From assembly GCF_019649055.1 (NCBI RefSeq), contig NW_026570400.1, positions 62,001 through 126,000 of the forward strand: 64,000 nt of DNA, in the 5' to 3' direction. The position numbers and the translations under genes are program-made. Source of the DNA: Paramacrobiotus metropolitanus. Its lineage: Eukaryota > Tardigrada > Eutardigrada > Parachela > Macrobiotidae. Under the pieces are notes generated by a model. The model was not told the origin of the DNA. It worked only from the letters and a program-made list of their open reading frames with translations, and did not search any database. Positions 49,173 to 61,576 of this stretch are shown here, piece after piece; the stretch's first letter is position 1; every line of letters begins with the position of its first letter.

Positions 49173-50740
49173 ATGTCGGGTGACACAGTCGTAAAGACTC
49201 GTCCACCACCGCGTAAAGTACCGGAAGAAAGAGTAATAATTGGTGCATTCGAAAGAGCACATGCCGAGACCAGATTCCGGTTCAAAACTAAAGAAATACC
49301 GTTGGGGCTAATGTATTTAGCCCTGAACGTTGAACCACCAGAAGCTCTAGAAGCATTTTGTGGAAAGGAGTGGGTTGAATATCAGGAAATCAGACGATTT
49401 TTAAATTCAAAAACCAAGCAACCCAAATATTATAAGACGTGGGTAGACCATGAAGAGTGTATTCCAGAAGCTTACCTGGATATCACAGATGAACAGTTCG
49501 AAAAGGCAGTCAATGACGCGTATAATTGGAAGGCGGGCTATATGGAAGATTTAGGGAAGCGCAGGCAAGCAGCGCAAGCAGCCCATCTAGCAGCCAAAGC
49601 AACAGGAAAAACTCCAAGGGAAGCAAGCCGCAAATGAACGGGTTACGCGCGGCACTAAGGAGAAAATTCCAGCCCAGGCATCCGGTGCGATATTGGATGA
49701 ACCCATATCGGAAACTCCAAGCGTGGCTGAGAGTCACACAGAACCCCAGTCGTCCCAGTCGGACAATAATTTGATAGCGTTGTCAGCTGCGGATAAAGCG
49801 GATATATCCGAGGGTTCAGAAACAAGAGCAAATAAAAGCATTCGTGGTGGAACAATGACATTCCATCCGGCACAATTAAAATTACATAGTTTTGTGTCAG
49901 AAAAAGATTTTGAGCAACCAGATGAGGACTTCCTTACTCAAGCTAGGGAAGTCGATGAGCAGTTAGCTGCGGCAGAAACTGACCAGGATGTGGGCTTGAT
50001 AGTCCGGCAAACTATGCCTGTATTGATCCAAAGTCTCCGCACGCTCATCGCATCTACAAAAACAAAGGTAGATGAAATGGGTAATACAATGTCTTTGGAC
50101 GCTCGTGTAGATGCGGAACGAAACGAAAAATTGAAATTCCAAAACGATTTCAATGAGATGCGTGTTAAATTCGAAAATGAACAAATAGAAAATGATAGAT
50201 TGGCTAACGAAATACGTATTGCGAATGATAATTTACACAGTCTAAGACAAGCCAACAGAAATGCGGAGGCCGCATTTAATGCAATGCAAGATGAGCGCGA
50301 TACTTTAAAAGACACGAATCGTAATTTTGAAAAACAGTTGGAAGATGCTCAGAGAGATCTTTCAAACGCGAAAGCTACGATTGATGGCCTCAGTGCTCAT
50401 CCAACACCGGATACGGCAAAACAAATTGCTGATTTAGACCAAAATTGAATAAAGCACTGGGGAATTGTCTGCCGAAAAGATGCGCACAATGTCACAACTA
50501 AAAAAACTAACTGATGAGCAGAATTCGTCCACGAAACTTACTAAAGACTTGGAAGCCGAAAAGAAGCGGGCTAAAGACGCGGAAGACTCTCTACAGCGTG
50601 AACTCACACAAGTGAGAGTGCAGCTGAATAACAAGTCTTTGGTCGGCCCGATGCATATTCCCAAGGAAAAGGATGATGCGTCCCAAAAGGAAATTGAGAG
50701 GTTGCAGGGTCTGTTGACTACAGAGCGAGAGAATGTTTAA
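49173..50740 (+). pseudogene. Retroelement gag-like N-terminal region (coiled coil), broken
   Basis: Three overlapping frames form one degraded reading region: 49173-49637, 49693-50448 (upstream codons open from about 49605) and 50465-50740, the last ending in TAA at 50738-50740 with the same frame open afterwards into the main ORF. The first part (MSGDTVVKTRPPPRK) is a compact domain of about 120 residues with GLMYLALNV and EWVEYQEIRRF. The remainder is long charged heptad-rich coiled coil (for example LKFQNDFNEMRVKFENEQ). Such a long coiled coil before the capsid domain is not standard for gypsy Gag. Frameshifts lie near 49.6 and 50.45 kb. Confidence 0.6.
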
Positions 50741-50926
50741 AAGGCCCAAAAGGAATTAAAAGATTCGAAAAAGGATAAAAGATGTGATAATTGTGAGAAC
50801 GCGATTCAAGCGAAAAATACAGCACAGGCTGACGCATATGAAAAGTCTGAAAGGTGTAATCGGCTGTATGAAGAAAATGCGCAATGCCGAAAGGAATGGC
50901 ATGAAAAACAAGACCAACTTACCAAG

Positions 50927-53900
50927 ATGGAAATGGACCTAAAGCAAGCGTATGACGAACTTCGTCGGCTTCGAAATACAGATGCTGCTCTTGGCGGCGG
51001 TGAAGGATACTTTCAAAGGGAAGCGCCGGTAGCAACAGGAGACGTATTACGTCCTCCCGCTTTTACACCATTTAATCCCCAAAATTTCTCGTCATATGTG
51101 GATCAGCCTATAGCTACTGGCAGTAATCCGGCTGGCATCTTGCGCAGGCCTAGACAGGAATCACGAGTCGAATTCTCGGAAGCTCAGACCATACTGCGTT
51201 CATCGTCAGAGTCAAATTCCAAGGAAACGGTACCTGCCAAACAGAAGAAAAATGGCTCAACAGATTTACGCCAGCAGATTCTAAGAAGAACAGCTGACGA
51301 ATCTAGTCGCCAGATGCGAGGAACAGAAAATAGGGACAGTTCCGATACAGAAAATGAACTGATGGATGATGCCCTGATGGAGGATGAACACCGTCGCCCC
51401 AGTAGCACGGCCAGCAATGAGTCTATGTCCAGAAATCCTCAGCTGGAGGAATGGCTGAATAAACAGACTCAAATTTCGGATAGAACGACACTTACACAAG
51501 AAAGCGTTGTTGAACTTTTAGCGAAATTTGTGGAAAAAGAAAGCGATAAAACAGTAGGAGGCATGAAGTTACTCGCCTTTGACGATGCTCATCCGGAAAA
51601 AATTCAAAGATGGCTCATGAATGTTGAACAATGCAGAGCCACGAATAACTGGAATGATGAAACAACGTGTCGCAGAGTAATCGGTGCATTCACCGGTCCG
51701 TCCTTTCAATGGTTTGAAAAATTCTGGAAGGACAATAAAGGCAAATCGTGGTCAGATTTCTTTAAGCCGGCGATTGTAGAGCACTTTAACGGCTCTCTTT
51801 CTAAAGCCGATATTCGCCGAAAAATGAATAACCGCAAATTGGAGTTCTATGAACCAGTTCGCGCTTACCTGGATAGTTTCCTCCCATGGTTTGAGGAACT
51901 AAAAACATCGGATGAAGAGCAAGTGGAAGCACTTCTTGATGGCGTGCAGGAGCATCGACCGGCGTGGTTCCGAGAAATTTATAATGCAGCGCCTAAAAAC
52001 TACTCGGAATTTGAAAAGAAACTACAAGAGTGCGAGAAGCTATGGAAACGAATGAACAAAGATAAAAAGGCACCTGAATCGACACAGAAAAATGCCCCTT
52101 CAGAACCGAGAAGTGCCGGCAATAATAATAATAATAATTCGAATTATGAAAATCGAGGCGGCCGCGCCGGTCCGTCTCAGAGAGGAAATTATTATTCGAA
52201 CCGGGGAGGCCGTGGAAATTACGGCAATAATCGAGGTGGATACTCCCGCTCGTACACGGAAACGGTGATTCCGCAGCCGCAGAATACGGTGGCTCCAATC
52301 CAACCCGTCCTGAATGTTCCCCAGCCGCAATTTGTTCCAGTTCCGGTGTATTCACAGCCACCATTTGTTGAACAACACCCGGTACAATTTGCGCAGACTT
52401 TCCCTCAACCAATTCCTATGCAGGCTCCTATGCCTGTCCCAGTTCAAATGATGAATCCAATGATGCCGGTTATGCAGCCGCAATTCCAACAACCGGTGCA
52501 GAATTTCGATCAGCAGTACCAACAGAATGGCCCTGCGAATAACAACAATTATGATGGCGGTAATAACCGTGGAAATTACCGAAATAATAATAATAATAAT
52601 AATTATCGCGGACGCGGGGGTTTCAACAACAATAATAATCGTCAGCAAAATAACCAGAATTACCGACAAAATCAGCAGGCCGGTAGTCAGCCTCCCTTTG
52701 ATGAACGAAATATCCTGAAAGACAAATGGCGAACAAATCGCGGAGTCGAGATTTGTTTCCGCTGTCATGGTCTTCATCCGGCTGCAGGTTGTACGAACCA
52801 GTTTGTACTTCCTCGTCAGTATGAACCGTCTGCAGAATTATTAGCAAGGTACAACAACCCGCAGCAGCAAATTAATATGATGGAGTTGGACTTACCGGCT
52901 GGTTTGTCTTCGCCGACGCCCCAGTGTAACAAAATGGAAGTCCAGGACTTTTCGCAGTACCCTCTAGCGGATCATGTGTGTCTGTTGCCAACGCTCGATG
53001 CCCAGGCTTGGTATTCTGTAATCGACATAAATTATCAGAAAGTAAAGACTATGCTGGATACTGGTTCTAGCATTTCCGTTATGTCTTTAAAAATGGCTAA
53101 AGATTTAAAATTAAATATACATCGTTGCCCGGATCACATTAAAGGCAGAGTTGTCCACACAGCTTACCAGGGAAGACAGTTGATTGAGCCGTTGTCGGTG
53201 GTGGTCACCATCCATGAATTTGGGATGGCTTTTGAGCACGCAATGCTTGTGAGTTCCACTTTCGATAGGGACCACGTTGTTTTAGGTTTAGACTTTTTAG
53301 CTACAAAGCCTTTTATCTTAGATATGAATACTATGACTTGGCGCCTCTCGCGTAGACAGCTTAACGCTCCGGCATTCTTTCGCCGCGAAACTCACCTGAT
53401 GTCGGATGTCATCCGCGCTCACGATTTTGACCCGCTAATTCCTCCGGGAGTTAAGCCGTCTCCTGCAATTCCTGCCTTGATGTTAACTGAGCGCATTGGT
53501 GTCGCTAAGGAAGCAAAATTTGTGCCATACGAGTCTGCACATTTAATTTTGGCAAAAGCTGACCCAGAAATTTGTATCCTACACTTACAAAAAGCGAAGC
53601 AGGAGTGGCCGCGTCCAGTCGCGCCACCACCAGTGACTAAAGTGGCTGAAGCCCCGGTGAAAACGGAAGGTAAACAAATTGTGCCCGTACAGGTGGCACC
53701 GGCCAAAAAGGGATCCGACCAGCGTGATGAAGAGTTTGTGCGCAGTGTAGTACAGGAGATGATTCGTCAATATCTCCCTAGAGCAGCTTCCGTCGTGGAT
53801 GAACCCGTTCGTCCTGCAATTAAGCAAGAGATTAAGACGGAGAAAAACCCAGAACCAAGTCAAGTTCGTGGGGGAGGCGGTGAAACAATTGCAAATAGTA

Positions 53901-56900
53901 TGCAGTCAAGTTCGCGGGGGAGAGAACAGGCGTCTTTCCAGCCGCCAATTAAAAAGGAAAAAGTTTCACAGCCGTCTTCGGCAAGCAGTCCTAGTACTTC
54001 GTCTTCGGCATCGGTCAGCCCTGTGTCTAATTCCGGCTCCAGTCAAGTTCGTGGGGGTGACGACTCCCTGCAACTTCCAATCCAAATTTCGTCAGTGGAC
54101 GCAGTACTGAAACAACATCCTGCGGCAAAATATCTCTACATGGGCGTTTTAGAAAAATCAGCGAAGGTTGTCGAATGTCTAAGCATGGACAATAAGCTGT
54201 TGAATGTCATACCTGTTGAGCGTGACCGCAGAGACGTTGATGAAGTCCACGATTATCCGTCCTTTATGGCACGCAATCCAGAGTTGAAGAAATGGATGAC
54301 GCCGATGGATAGGCCACAGGATAAACAGTTGTTTCCCTCGGAGCAACGCTTCAGAGATCCGCAGTTTTGGCGCGAAACTCAACAGCAATGTGTTGATAGC
54401 CGGATGTGGTATAAAATGTACAAGAAGCCGTCGCATGCTAATACCAATTTTACCAAGTATGAAATAAATCGGTTTATAATCTGCGAAGGGATTTTGTGTA
54501 GAGTACCTGATCATTCCGGTGCATGTCCGAGAATTTACGTGCCGCATCAATGGCGACAGAAATTAATCGCCTGCTTCCACGAAATTCTAATTCATAAACA
54601 AGCATACGGCCGGCACGAAAAATTATATCCGTATTTAGTAAAATTGTTTTACTGGCCGGACTGCATAATAGAAATCGAACGGTACGAGAAAAACTGTGAT
54701 GTTTGTCGAAATTCAATTAATGACCGTCGGCATTTTGAAACAATTAAAAGAAATGAACAGTTGGCCGCGCAGAAAGTTACAGGAAAACGCAAGGTTACCT
54801 TTTCTGTCGATAATCCAGCCCCGGCAGGAGAATTCGAAAATGGTAGCTTCATCCCTGCTGATGGAATGAAACCCATTAACATCGGCCCGTGTCCGGTCTC
54901 CTTCGAAGATAAACAGGCGGAGAAGCAAAGGGAAATAAATTCTCAAATGATTCGTAACTCACCGCCGCCGAAGCCGTCTGAGTTCGTTTCAGAGGATGCC
55001 AGAACGACTTACGATGTCTCGACAAATGTTAATATTAACGAGCAGTGGGAAATCTGGAACGAAATTCAGAAACGGAAGGCATTGAGTGAATCTGCAGCTG
55101 TTAATCCAGCACAACCTACCGTGGGAAATTACGAACCATCACCGGAAGGTTCGGGAAGGAATTCTCCCAGGCGTAAAAAATCCAGTTACAGCCGCAGAAT
55201 TCGGCGGGAGTTCGCAGAGCGCGAGGCTGCGAGCCAGAAGTCGGCCGAAACCGTGCCGCCAGTCCCCACTCAGCAGTTGCCTGTGGTTAAAAACTTGCCC
55301 AAGCGGTCACAGGATGTCCGTGAGTCCTCAGATATTCCGGCATGCGTGTATTCGAAGGATGTCATCGAACTGGCGTACAGGGACGCCCATCTGAAACAGG
55401 CACAAGCGCAGGTTGAAATTAATTCGGTAGAACAGGATATTTACCGCTTCGAGCCAGAACCCGGCCCGATTGATTGCTTTAAAATGGAGCTGTTTCCAGC
55501 TTCGCCGGTCATAATTCAACCCCACTCGCAGGGAATTATCCGCGCTACGACGTCTATGTCTGATGAGCAATTCATGGAATTTCAGGATGAGTATTTATAT
55601 ACTCAGCCTTTTCTCTACGAAGGAAAAATTCCTGAATCAAACAAGAATGCGGTACTACTGGACGGCGTTTTAACGCTTAATGAGTATGGTAATTGTAGAG
55701 TATGCGTTGTAAATGTCTCGGACAAACCGCTGGTTTTAAACGAAGAAACTAACCTTGGCGAAGTCGCGCTTGTCGATGCGGTATATCAGATGGACTCTCC
55801 AGAGTTTCAGGAGAGTTGTCAAGAAGCGATTAATGGTGTTCCCAGTGATGACAAGGGCATTCCAGTGCCAAGAAAAATTACCGAATGTGTGGCTATGCAG
55901 TTGCCGCCACCCGCCGTCAGTGCCGTTGATCCTGAAACAGAGGAAACTTTCTCAAAGATCAAAGTGGGAGATATTTGCCCTAGCAAGGATGAACTAAAGG
56001 CTATATTCTATCAGGCAAAATCAGTTCTACCGACTAAAGCCCGCCCTGTGGGATGCTGTACCATTTATGAGCACTCCGTGGATACAGGCACAAGTTTGCC
56101 GGTTAGAACTCCCCCGTATCGTACGTCTTTTGAAGATAGGAAATGGCTCCAGGCTAAAACTCAGGAAATGATTAAAGACGGCATTATTGAGCAAACAAAT
56201 TCGGCGTGGGGCAGTCCTATTTGCATCGTAAAGAAGAAGGATAAATCCCGGCGTTTAACCGTGGATTTCCGTAAGCTTAACGAAAGATTAATGGGCAGCA
56301 GTTACCCGCTTCCCAGAGTTGACGACATATTAAATGCCCTCGATAAAGCTACGGTTTTTAGCAAAATTGATTTAAAGAGTGGCTTTTGGCAAATAAAAAT
56401 CAAACCGGAAGACAGATGTAAAACCACAATGGTTGGTGAGGAGTTCACGTTTCAATACAAAGTCTTACCTTTTGGGATGAAGGACGCGCCTTCGGCTTTC
56501 CAGCGCGCCATGGATTTAACGCTTGCGAACATGAAGTGGAGGAACGTGTTGGTTTTTATTGATGACATTATTGTCTTCAGTAAAAACCTGGCAGATCATA
56601 TGCGTGATTTACAGGAGCTCTTTTTGCGGCTCCAGGAATGCGGCTGGACCATTAACCCTGAAAAAACAGAATTATTTGTTAATTCGATTACCTTTTTGGG
56701 TCATACGGTCGATCAGTTCGGTATAAGTACGGATCCAGAGAAGATCCAGGCGGTTAAGGAATTCGGCCCTATAAAAGACAAAAAAGATATATTACGGTTC
56801 CTAGGCATGGTGGGATATTATCGCCAATTTATTAAGAATTTTCAAGAGATTGCGGAGCCGCTTCAAAAGTTGATTCCTAAAAAAGTTACCTTTGAATGGG

Positions 56901-57361
56901 GAACGGATCAGTGTAGGTCTGTAGAACAACTGAAGGAGGCCTTGGTGACGGCGCCGGTCTTGGCCCGTTATGACCCGGAGGCTTTGTCGCGTGTTATTGT
57001 CGATGCAAGTACTATTGCTGTGGGTGCAGTCCTTATGCAATGTCCCAAGGATAAACCGACGGATGTGCCGACAAATTGGCGTCCTATTGCCTATTTAAGC
57101 CGCAAGCTGACTGAAACACAGAAAAGACTGTATTTCCCTACTGAGCTTGAAGCTTACGCGGTTATCTGTGCCTTAAAGAAGTGGAAGCATTATTTGTCTG
57201 ACTATCAGTTCGAAGTACAAACCGATCACCAAGCATTAGTGTTTTTAAATAATATGCGCGATGCCGCTGGCCGCCTCGGGCGCTGGGCGTTATATATCCA
57301 GCAATTTAATACTAAGCCTGTTCACATACTGGCAAAGAGAACGTTATTGCTGACGCCTTGA
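50927..57361 (+). pseudogene. Ty3/gypsy Gag-Pol: capsid, zinc knuckle, protease, HHCC module 1, RT, RNase H
   Basis: This is a 2144-residue open frame, itself a continuation of the frame at 50465. A retrotransposon gag domain spans about 213-377 (FDDAHPEKIQRWL, GPSFQWFEKFW). An Asn/Gly-rich RGG-type tract spans about 390-600. A zinc knuckle is C610-x2-C613-x3-H617-x4-C622, one residue shorter than usual between C and H. Aspartic protease has D711-T-G-S. HHCC module 1 lies at about 1145-1265. RT spans about 1700-1960 with catalytic D1879/D1880 in FIDDI. RNase H follows with D2026 (VDAST), TELEAY and TDHQAL. Gag and Pol share one frame with no frameshift between them. A one-nucleotide loss near 57.33 kb shifts the frame at the RNase H/integrase linker and causes the stop at 57361. 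Confidence 0.9.
54340..54720 (+). other. HHCC (integrase zinc-binding-like) module 1, between protease and RT
   Basis: In the Gag-Pol frame: FWR (about residue 1146), then IICEGILCRVP, VPHQWRQKL, H1218-x4-H1223, LFYWPD, and C1257-x2-C1260. This matches the H2C2 zinc-binding fold that normally begins integrases, including the upstream V/I-P-x-Q/H-W-R signature. Here it stands alone before RT with no DDE core after it. Confidence 0.8.
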
Positions 57362-58335
57362 GTAGAAACCCAGGAGAGCAACCGGAACCCGACTCCGACG
57401 ATTCGGATATCGAATTTGACTATCGGCAAACTTCGCCTTTTGCCGGTGATGCAGCGATGATTGAATGCTGCTTTGCGGTTTTGGAGAGAGATTACGTGGA
57501 CACCCGGTTCGAAATGATGTCGGCTGAGGTTAAGGCAGTCTCCCAGGAGGACATGCAGGCCTTCGACGCCGATAAAGTCCAAAAGTTGATTACTGATGAC
57601 AAAGCTTCACACTGGGCCGAGGAGCAGTCTCGTGACGCTCGCATTGTCAGATGGCGATTGCTCCTAGAGAATAAAAAGGAAAAGATGTCAGAGCACGAGA
57701 AATTGCACCTAAACAAATTTGTAGTGAAACAGGGCGTCGTATACTACAAGTTCGAATTAAACCGGAAGATCTATTACTGTATGTATGTACCTGTTCACTG
57801 GCGGCTTCAGTTCCTTCAGGATAACCATGATTCCCCGCTAGCGGCACACTTGGGCGTCCTGGCCACCTATAAAAGGATGTACAAGTATTTTTATTGGCCC
57901 CGTATGTTCGAGTCTGTTAAAAGTCATTGCGCTTCTTGCCCGGCGTGCCTTGCACAAAATCCTCTTGCTACGGCACCGGCCGGTGCTCTCCAGTCAAACC
58001 TGACCGTTCCTCCTCGGTTAGTTTGGGCAATTGATGTTGCTCCGGCCCTCCCAACGACGGAATCTGGAAATAAAAACATAATAATCGCTGTCGATTACGG
58101 AAGCAAATATATAGTTGCAGAGGCAGTTGAGAGAAATGACGCTGCCACTTTGGCGTTGTTCTTTTATCGTCGTATCCTCACGGTCTTTGGTATGCCTGTA
58201 CACATCACTTCAGACCGCGGCAGTAATTTCATGTCAGAAATGTTTCGAGAGAGCTTCTCGCTCTCGCTGGTGTTGCTCATGCACCGACGGCGTCAGGCCA
58301 CCAGCAGGGTAACGGTCTTGTTGAAAAACGTGTAG
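57358..58335 (+). pseudogene. Integrase N-terminal part (HHCC module 2 and start of catalytic core)
   Basis: This frame continues the RNase H region after the frameshift and starts with the usual LSRNP linker. HHCC module 2: VPVHWR, H157-x6-H164, FYWPRM, C191-x2-C194 (with C197). The catalytic core has D226 (WAIDVAP) and D286 (ITSDRGSNF), 60 residues apart. An indel near 58.25 kb shifts the frame before the catalytic Glu, which is found near 58323 in the next frame. Integrase inserts the reverse-transcribed DNA into the host genome; this copy cannot make a full-length product. Confidence 0.88.
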
Positions 58336-58352
58336 GGGAAATCAAAAAGGCG

Positions 58353-59525
58353 TTGGCGAAGTATGTTAATGAACAGCAAAGTGACTGGGATATATTCCTC
58401 CCAGCACTTTGTGCGGCATTTAACAGTAAGGTTGTGGAGCGAACGGGCCGCTCACCATTCTTCATGATGCACGGCACCGAGATGCGCTTACCGATAAATA
58501 ACTTCCTGCCATTTGAAGAGGATTTCGTGATTCCCGCTCACGTATATGTACAGCAGATGCAGCGCGGCCTTGGTGAGGCCTTGGACTTGGTGAATGCAGA
58601 AGAGTTTCGCCATAAACTTAAGGACAAAATTCGTTACGATGCCAATATTTCACATGTATCGTATAAACCGGGAGATCAGGTTCTGGTGTACGTACTCCAT
58701 CGGAAAGTGGGGAAGAATCCATCCCTTATGCCCCGTTGGACCGCTGGATGGGAAATTGTGCGTCAGTCAGGGCCAGTACATTATGTAGTAAAAAGTAACC
58801 GGCGCGGAAATGTCAAAACTGACACTGTACATGTCAGCCGTTTAAAGCCGTATAATTTCCGCGACGTTGATACTATACTGCAAGACGAGCACTTACCGAA
58901 GTTGCTCGATTGTGTGGAGAAGGAATGCCCCGATGAATTAGTTGAGGCGCCCGCGCCGCCGCCGGTGATTCCATCCGTTGATTCAGCATCGTCGCGCCTT
59001 GATGCTGAGTACGCCGAATATCTGGATAACCAGATGGAGGCGGTTCCACTGCTTAGAACCCGCTCCGGGCGTGTGGTGAAACCTGTGGAAAGACTTGTAA
59101 ACCAGATGAACGACAAAAAGCGTAAAAGAGACCCGTCGGCTGATGCTAAAAAGCGTATGGCCACAAATGATAGGGAACCGGCTTTTCTGAATGTATCCCA
59201 GCCGGGAGGGGGCCACTCTGAACTAGTTGCCCCGGTGGCCAGTGATACTCCGCCAATTACCTGTAACGCAATGGAGATTGGGCCGTCACAGCCACCAAAA
59301 ACTGCCTTGCCTATTGTAGAAGACAGAATTCTTCCAGTTCCGGCTTGGGCACGTCCAATTGAGCAGTTCTGGCCGCAAGGCGTAATATCCGATGACGCCC
59401 TTGATAAACAGGAATTCTGGAGGTATCGACAAATGGAGTGTAGTGACATGATGTTGTGGGACGCCGTTGTTGATGGAGACTGCACTCTGGAGGAATCTGC
59501 ATACGCGGCCTGGCATCTCCTCTAG
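58353..59525 (+). pseudogene. Integrase C-terminal part (end of core, GPY/F-like) plus extension
   Basis: This 390-residue frame is open from about 58260. It follows the core with NGLVEKRVGEIKKAL (catalytic Glu just upstream of the first ATG), NSKVVERTGRSPFFM and RYDANISHVSYKPGDQVLV, then PRWTAGWE and GPVHYVV, a GPY/F-like segment ending DTVHVSRLKPY. After this an unusual tail of roughly 200 residues leads into HHCC module 3 (FWRYRQMEC at about 59415). The TAG at 59523-59525 is in mid-module; the homology continues in the -1 frame. Confidence 0.8.
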
Positions 59526-59779
59526 TTCTAAAAGTAAAAGGCATTATCTGCCATTACGGCGAAAGAGAGGATATCCAGAAAAGAATCCCTAAAATTTTGA
59601 TCCCGTTTCAATGGCGTAAAATATTAGTTGAATCAGTACACCGTCGGTTACTCCATAAGTATGGCAGTGCCATTTCGCCATATGATTACTTGTATAAAAA
59701 CCTTCGGTTTTTCTGGCCCGAAATGAAGTCTGATTTAGCGAAATTTTGCCGGATCTGTACCTTATGTAATCTGGATTAA
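59405..59779 (+). pseudogene. HHCC module 3, after the integrase
   Basis: Spanning a -1 frameshift near 59520, this segment repeats module 1 in order: QEFWRYRQMEC, KGIICHYG, IPFQWRKIL, H-x4-H (HRRLLHK), FFWPEM and C-x2-C (CRICTLC). From the first His to the Pro of the FWP motif, modules 1 and 3 are both 27 residues, against 25 in module 2. They are therefore closer to each other than to the canonical integrase module. The homology crossing the stop shows that the break is a lesion, not a gene end. Confidence 0.75.
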
Positions 59780-60131
59780 AAGGCCGAGCGGCCGTGTAAA
59801 TTTGTACACTTATTCTATTTTATTTTATTTTTGAATTTTAAGAATTGGAATTTTTACTTTCTATTGCATTAAATTGTTTGGAAAATTCCCATTAAATCTG
59901 TATGTACGTACGGATTGAGTAGCCGCATTCGCCATTGGACAGTCCGCGATGACGTAGTAGCGTTCGTTGCTCTTTTTGCATATCAGCTGCGCAGGAAAGC
60001 TGCTGATAGCTGGCTGCAAATGATCTTCGTACCTGCAGATTAATGTTAGCTGTCAATTCACTCTCAGCCTCGTCAGAATTTGCTCCTTCTTACACGGATT
60101 TTACGGTTGATAATTACTGTATATTGCTATA
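59780..60131 (+). other. Non-coding gap between pol and ORF A
   Basis: This is 350 nt with no ORF. An AT-rich run (TATTTTATTTTATTT) near 59815 and CpG-richer sequence after 59930 could be a splice or promoter region for the downstream ORFs. No LTR edge or polypurine tract is visible. Confidence 0.4.
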
Positions 60132-60976
60132 ATGCATCGCCCGAAAGTACCGTCGCATCCTTCCTTTCAGCATGAGGATACTACGAGTTCCTCGGAAGAT
60201 TCGGTGCAGGTTTTGGCAGATGTCTTAACTGATGTTCAGCCGCCACAGTATCCGGATCCTCACACCGGATGGCCAGAACCAACATTTGAATGGTCCCATC
60301 TCATGGTGGATTGTGGCCTTCGTCCGTCTCCGCATGATTATGCTCGTGGAGGAAAGAATTATATTCCCCCATCTGGTTTGATTAATTGTCCCTACAATCC
60401 GGACAGAGATTATGTGGAGCTGCATCCTGAAACTCGATTGCGTTTTCGCGGCAAGATTTACCATAATGGATCGGAAATGACGGTGGACAAATATAACCGT
60501 TTTGTCCACACTCTGGATCTGTCAAAGGATGCACATTATGCATTGCTGCGTTACCTGCGAGTGGATTTCCGACAAGGATGGCTCATCGGGCAAATCGTCT
60601 GCGAACTTCGTCGGAACTTCGGCATTAATGTTGTGCGTAACCCCATTGAGTTCCTCACTGCACTGGATTATGTCCCGGGGAAACGGGAGACCGTGGTGCC
60701 GTTGTTACGCTCGTGGACGCGTATAATCAGCATATCGAGGAGTTGGTTTCCAATATTGACGAGGATCACCGCTTGGAAGCAGAGCAGCGCTATTTCGATC
60801 GTCTGAATGCAGCGGATCCGCGCTCGTCATCCCGACAACAGCAGCAACTCCAGCAAACTCGTTGGCTGTTACATGAAGGACAGGAGAAGCGTGGCCCGGG
60901 CAAACTGGATGCTTCAATCGCCAAACGCCACCGTCCACGCCGCGATGATGATGATGATATGGGCGCTGCTGTTTAG
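60132..60976 (+). pseudogene. Accessory ORF A, unknown protein (frameshifted)
   Basis: The frame at 60132-60806 and the frame read by 60713-60976 join through a single indel near 60.70 kb, giving about 280 residues. The N-terminus is Ser/Asp-rich. The middle is a compact domain (NYIPPSGLINCPYN, LRFRGKIYHNGSEMTVDKYNRF, GWLIGQIVCELRRNFG). The C-terminus is Gln-rich, basic (AKRHRPRR) and then Asp-rich. I recognise no family. It is the largest of five ORFs downstream of pol. Confidence 0.55.
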
Positions 60977-61576
60977 CCGTTTCCCTGCAACACAGCATTT
61001 ATTAACCTTGTTACATTATTGTGCCCTCTACTTCGCCACTATCTAGTGTTCTTCACGGTTTGAAATGAGTACCCTTTTTCTTTCTTTGAGTTTACAATTC
61101 GGTACAGCCTTTTATCTGTCAGTTTTACAATTAGCTTCTAGCGTTGCTTTTTAGTGCACAACTTTTCTATGTATTGGCTTACCGTTGTCGGCCTTGCACG
61201 ATATTAAATGGGCAGTTTGGCAGGAAATGGTGGAATAGTGTTAAATCCGATTGTTTAAAATCACAATTCCTGGGAAATCCAAGCAAAACAGTATAGCTAA
61301 ACATAAAAGGTGTAAATATCATTGCGTTCTGGAAAAATACAAAGTCTTCTCGTTTGAACACGTAAACAATTATGTCACTGCACCAACCGCCCGTGTGTCG
61401 TTAAATTTTAGGGCAGTGGCAGTCTCATAGTGCACAGCTGCTTCCGGTCTGCACAGCTGCGGTGTGTCAGCGGTTTTCCTGTTTAGTCTTGCTTTTTACA
61501 TTTTTAGCTGCAGCTTTTAAACTCTTCAGACCTTGGCCGTCATTTGCTCTGGTTTAAATCTCTGATCTTTCATACA

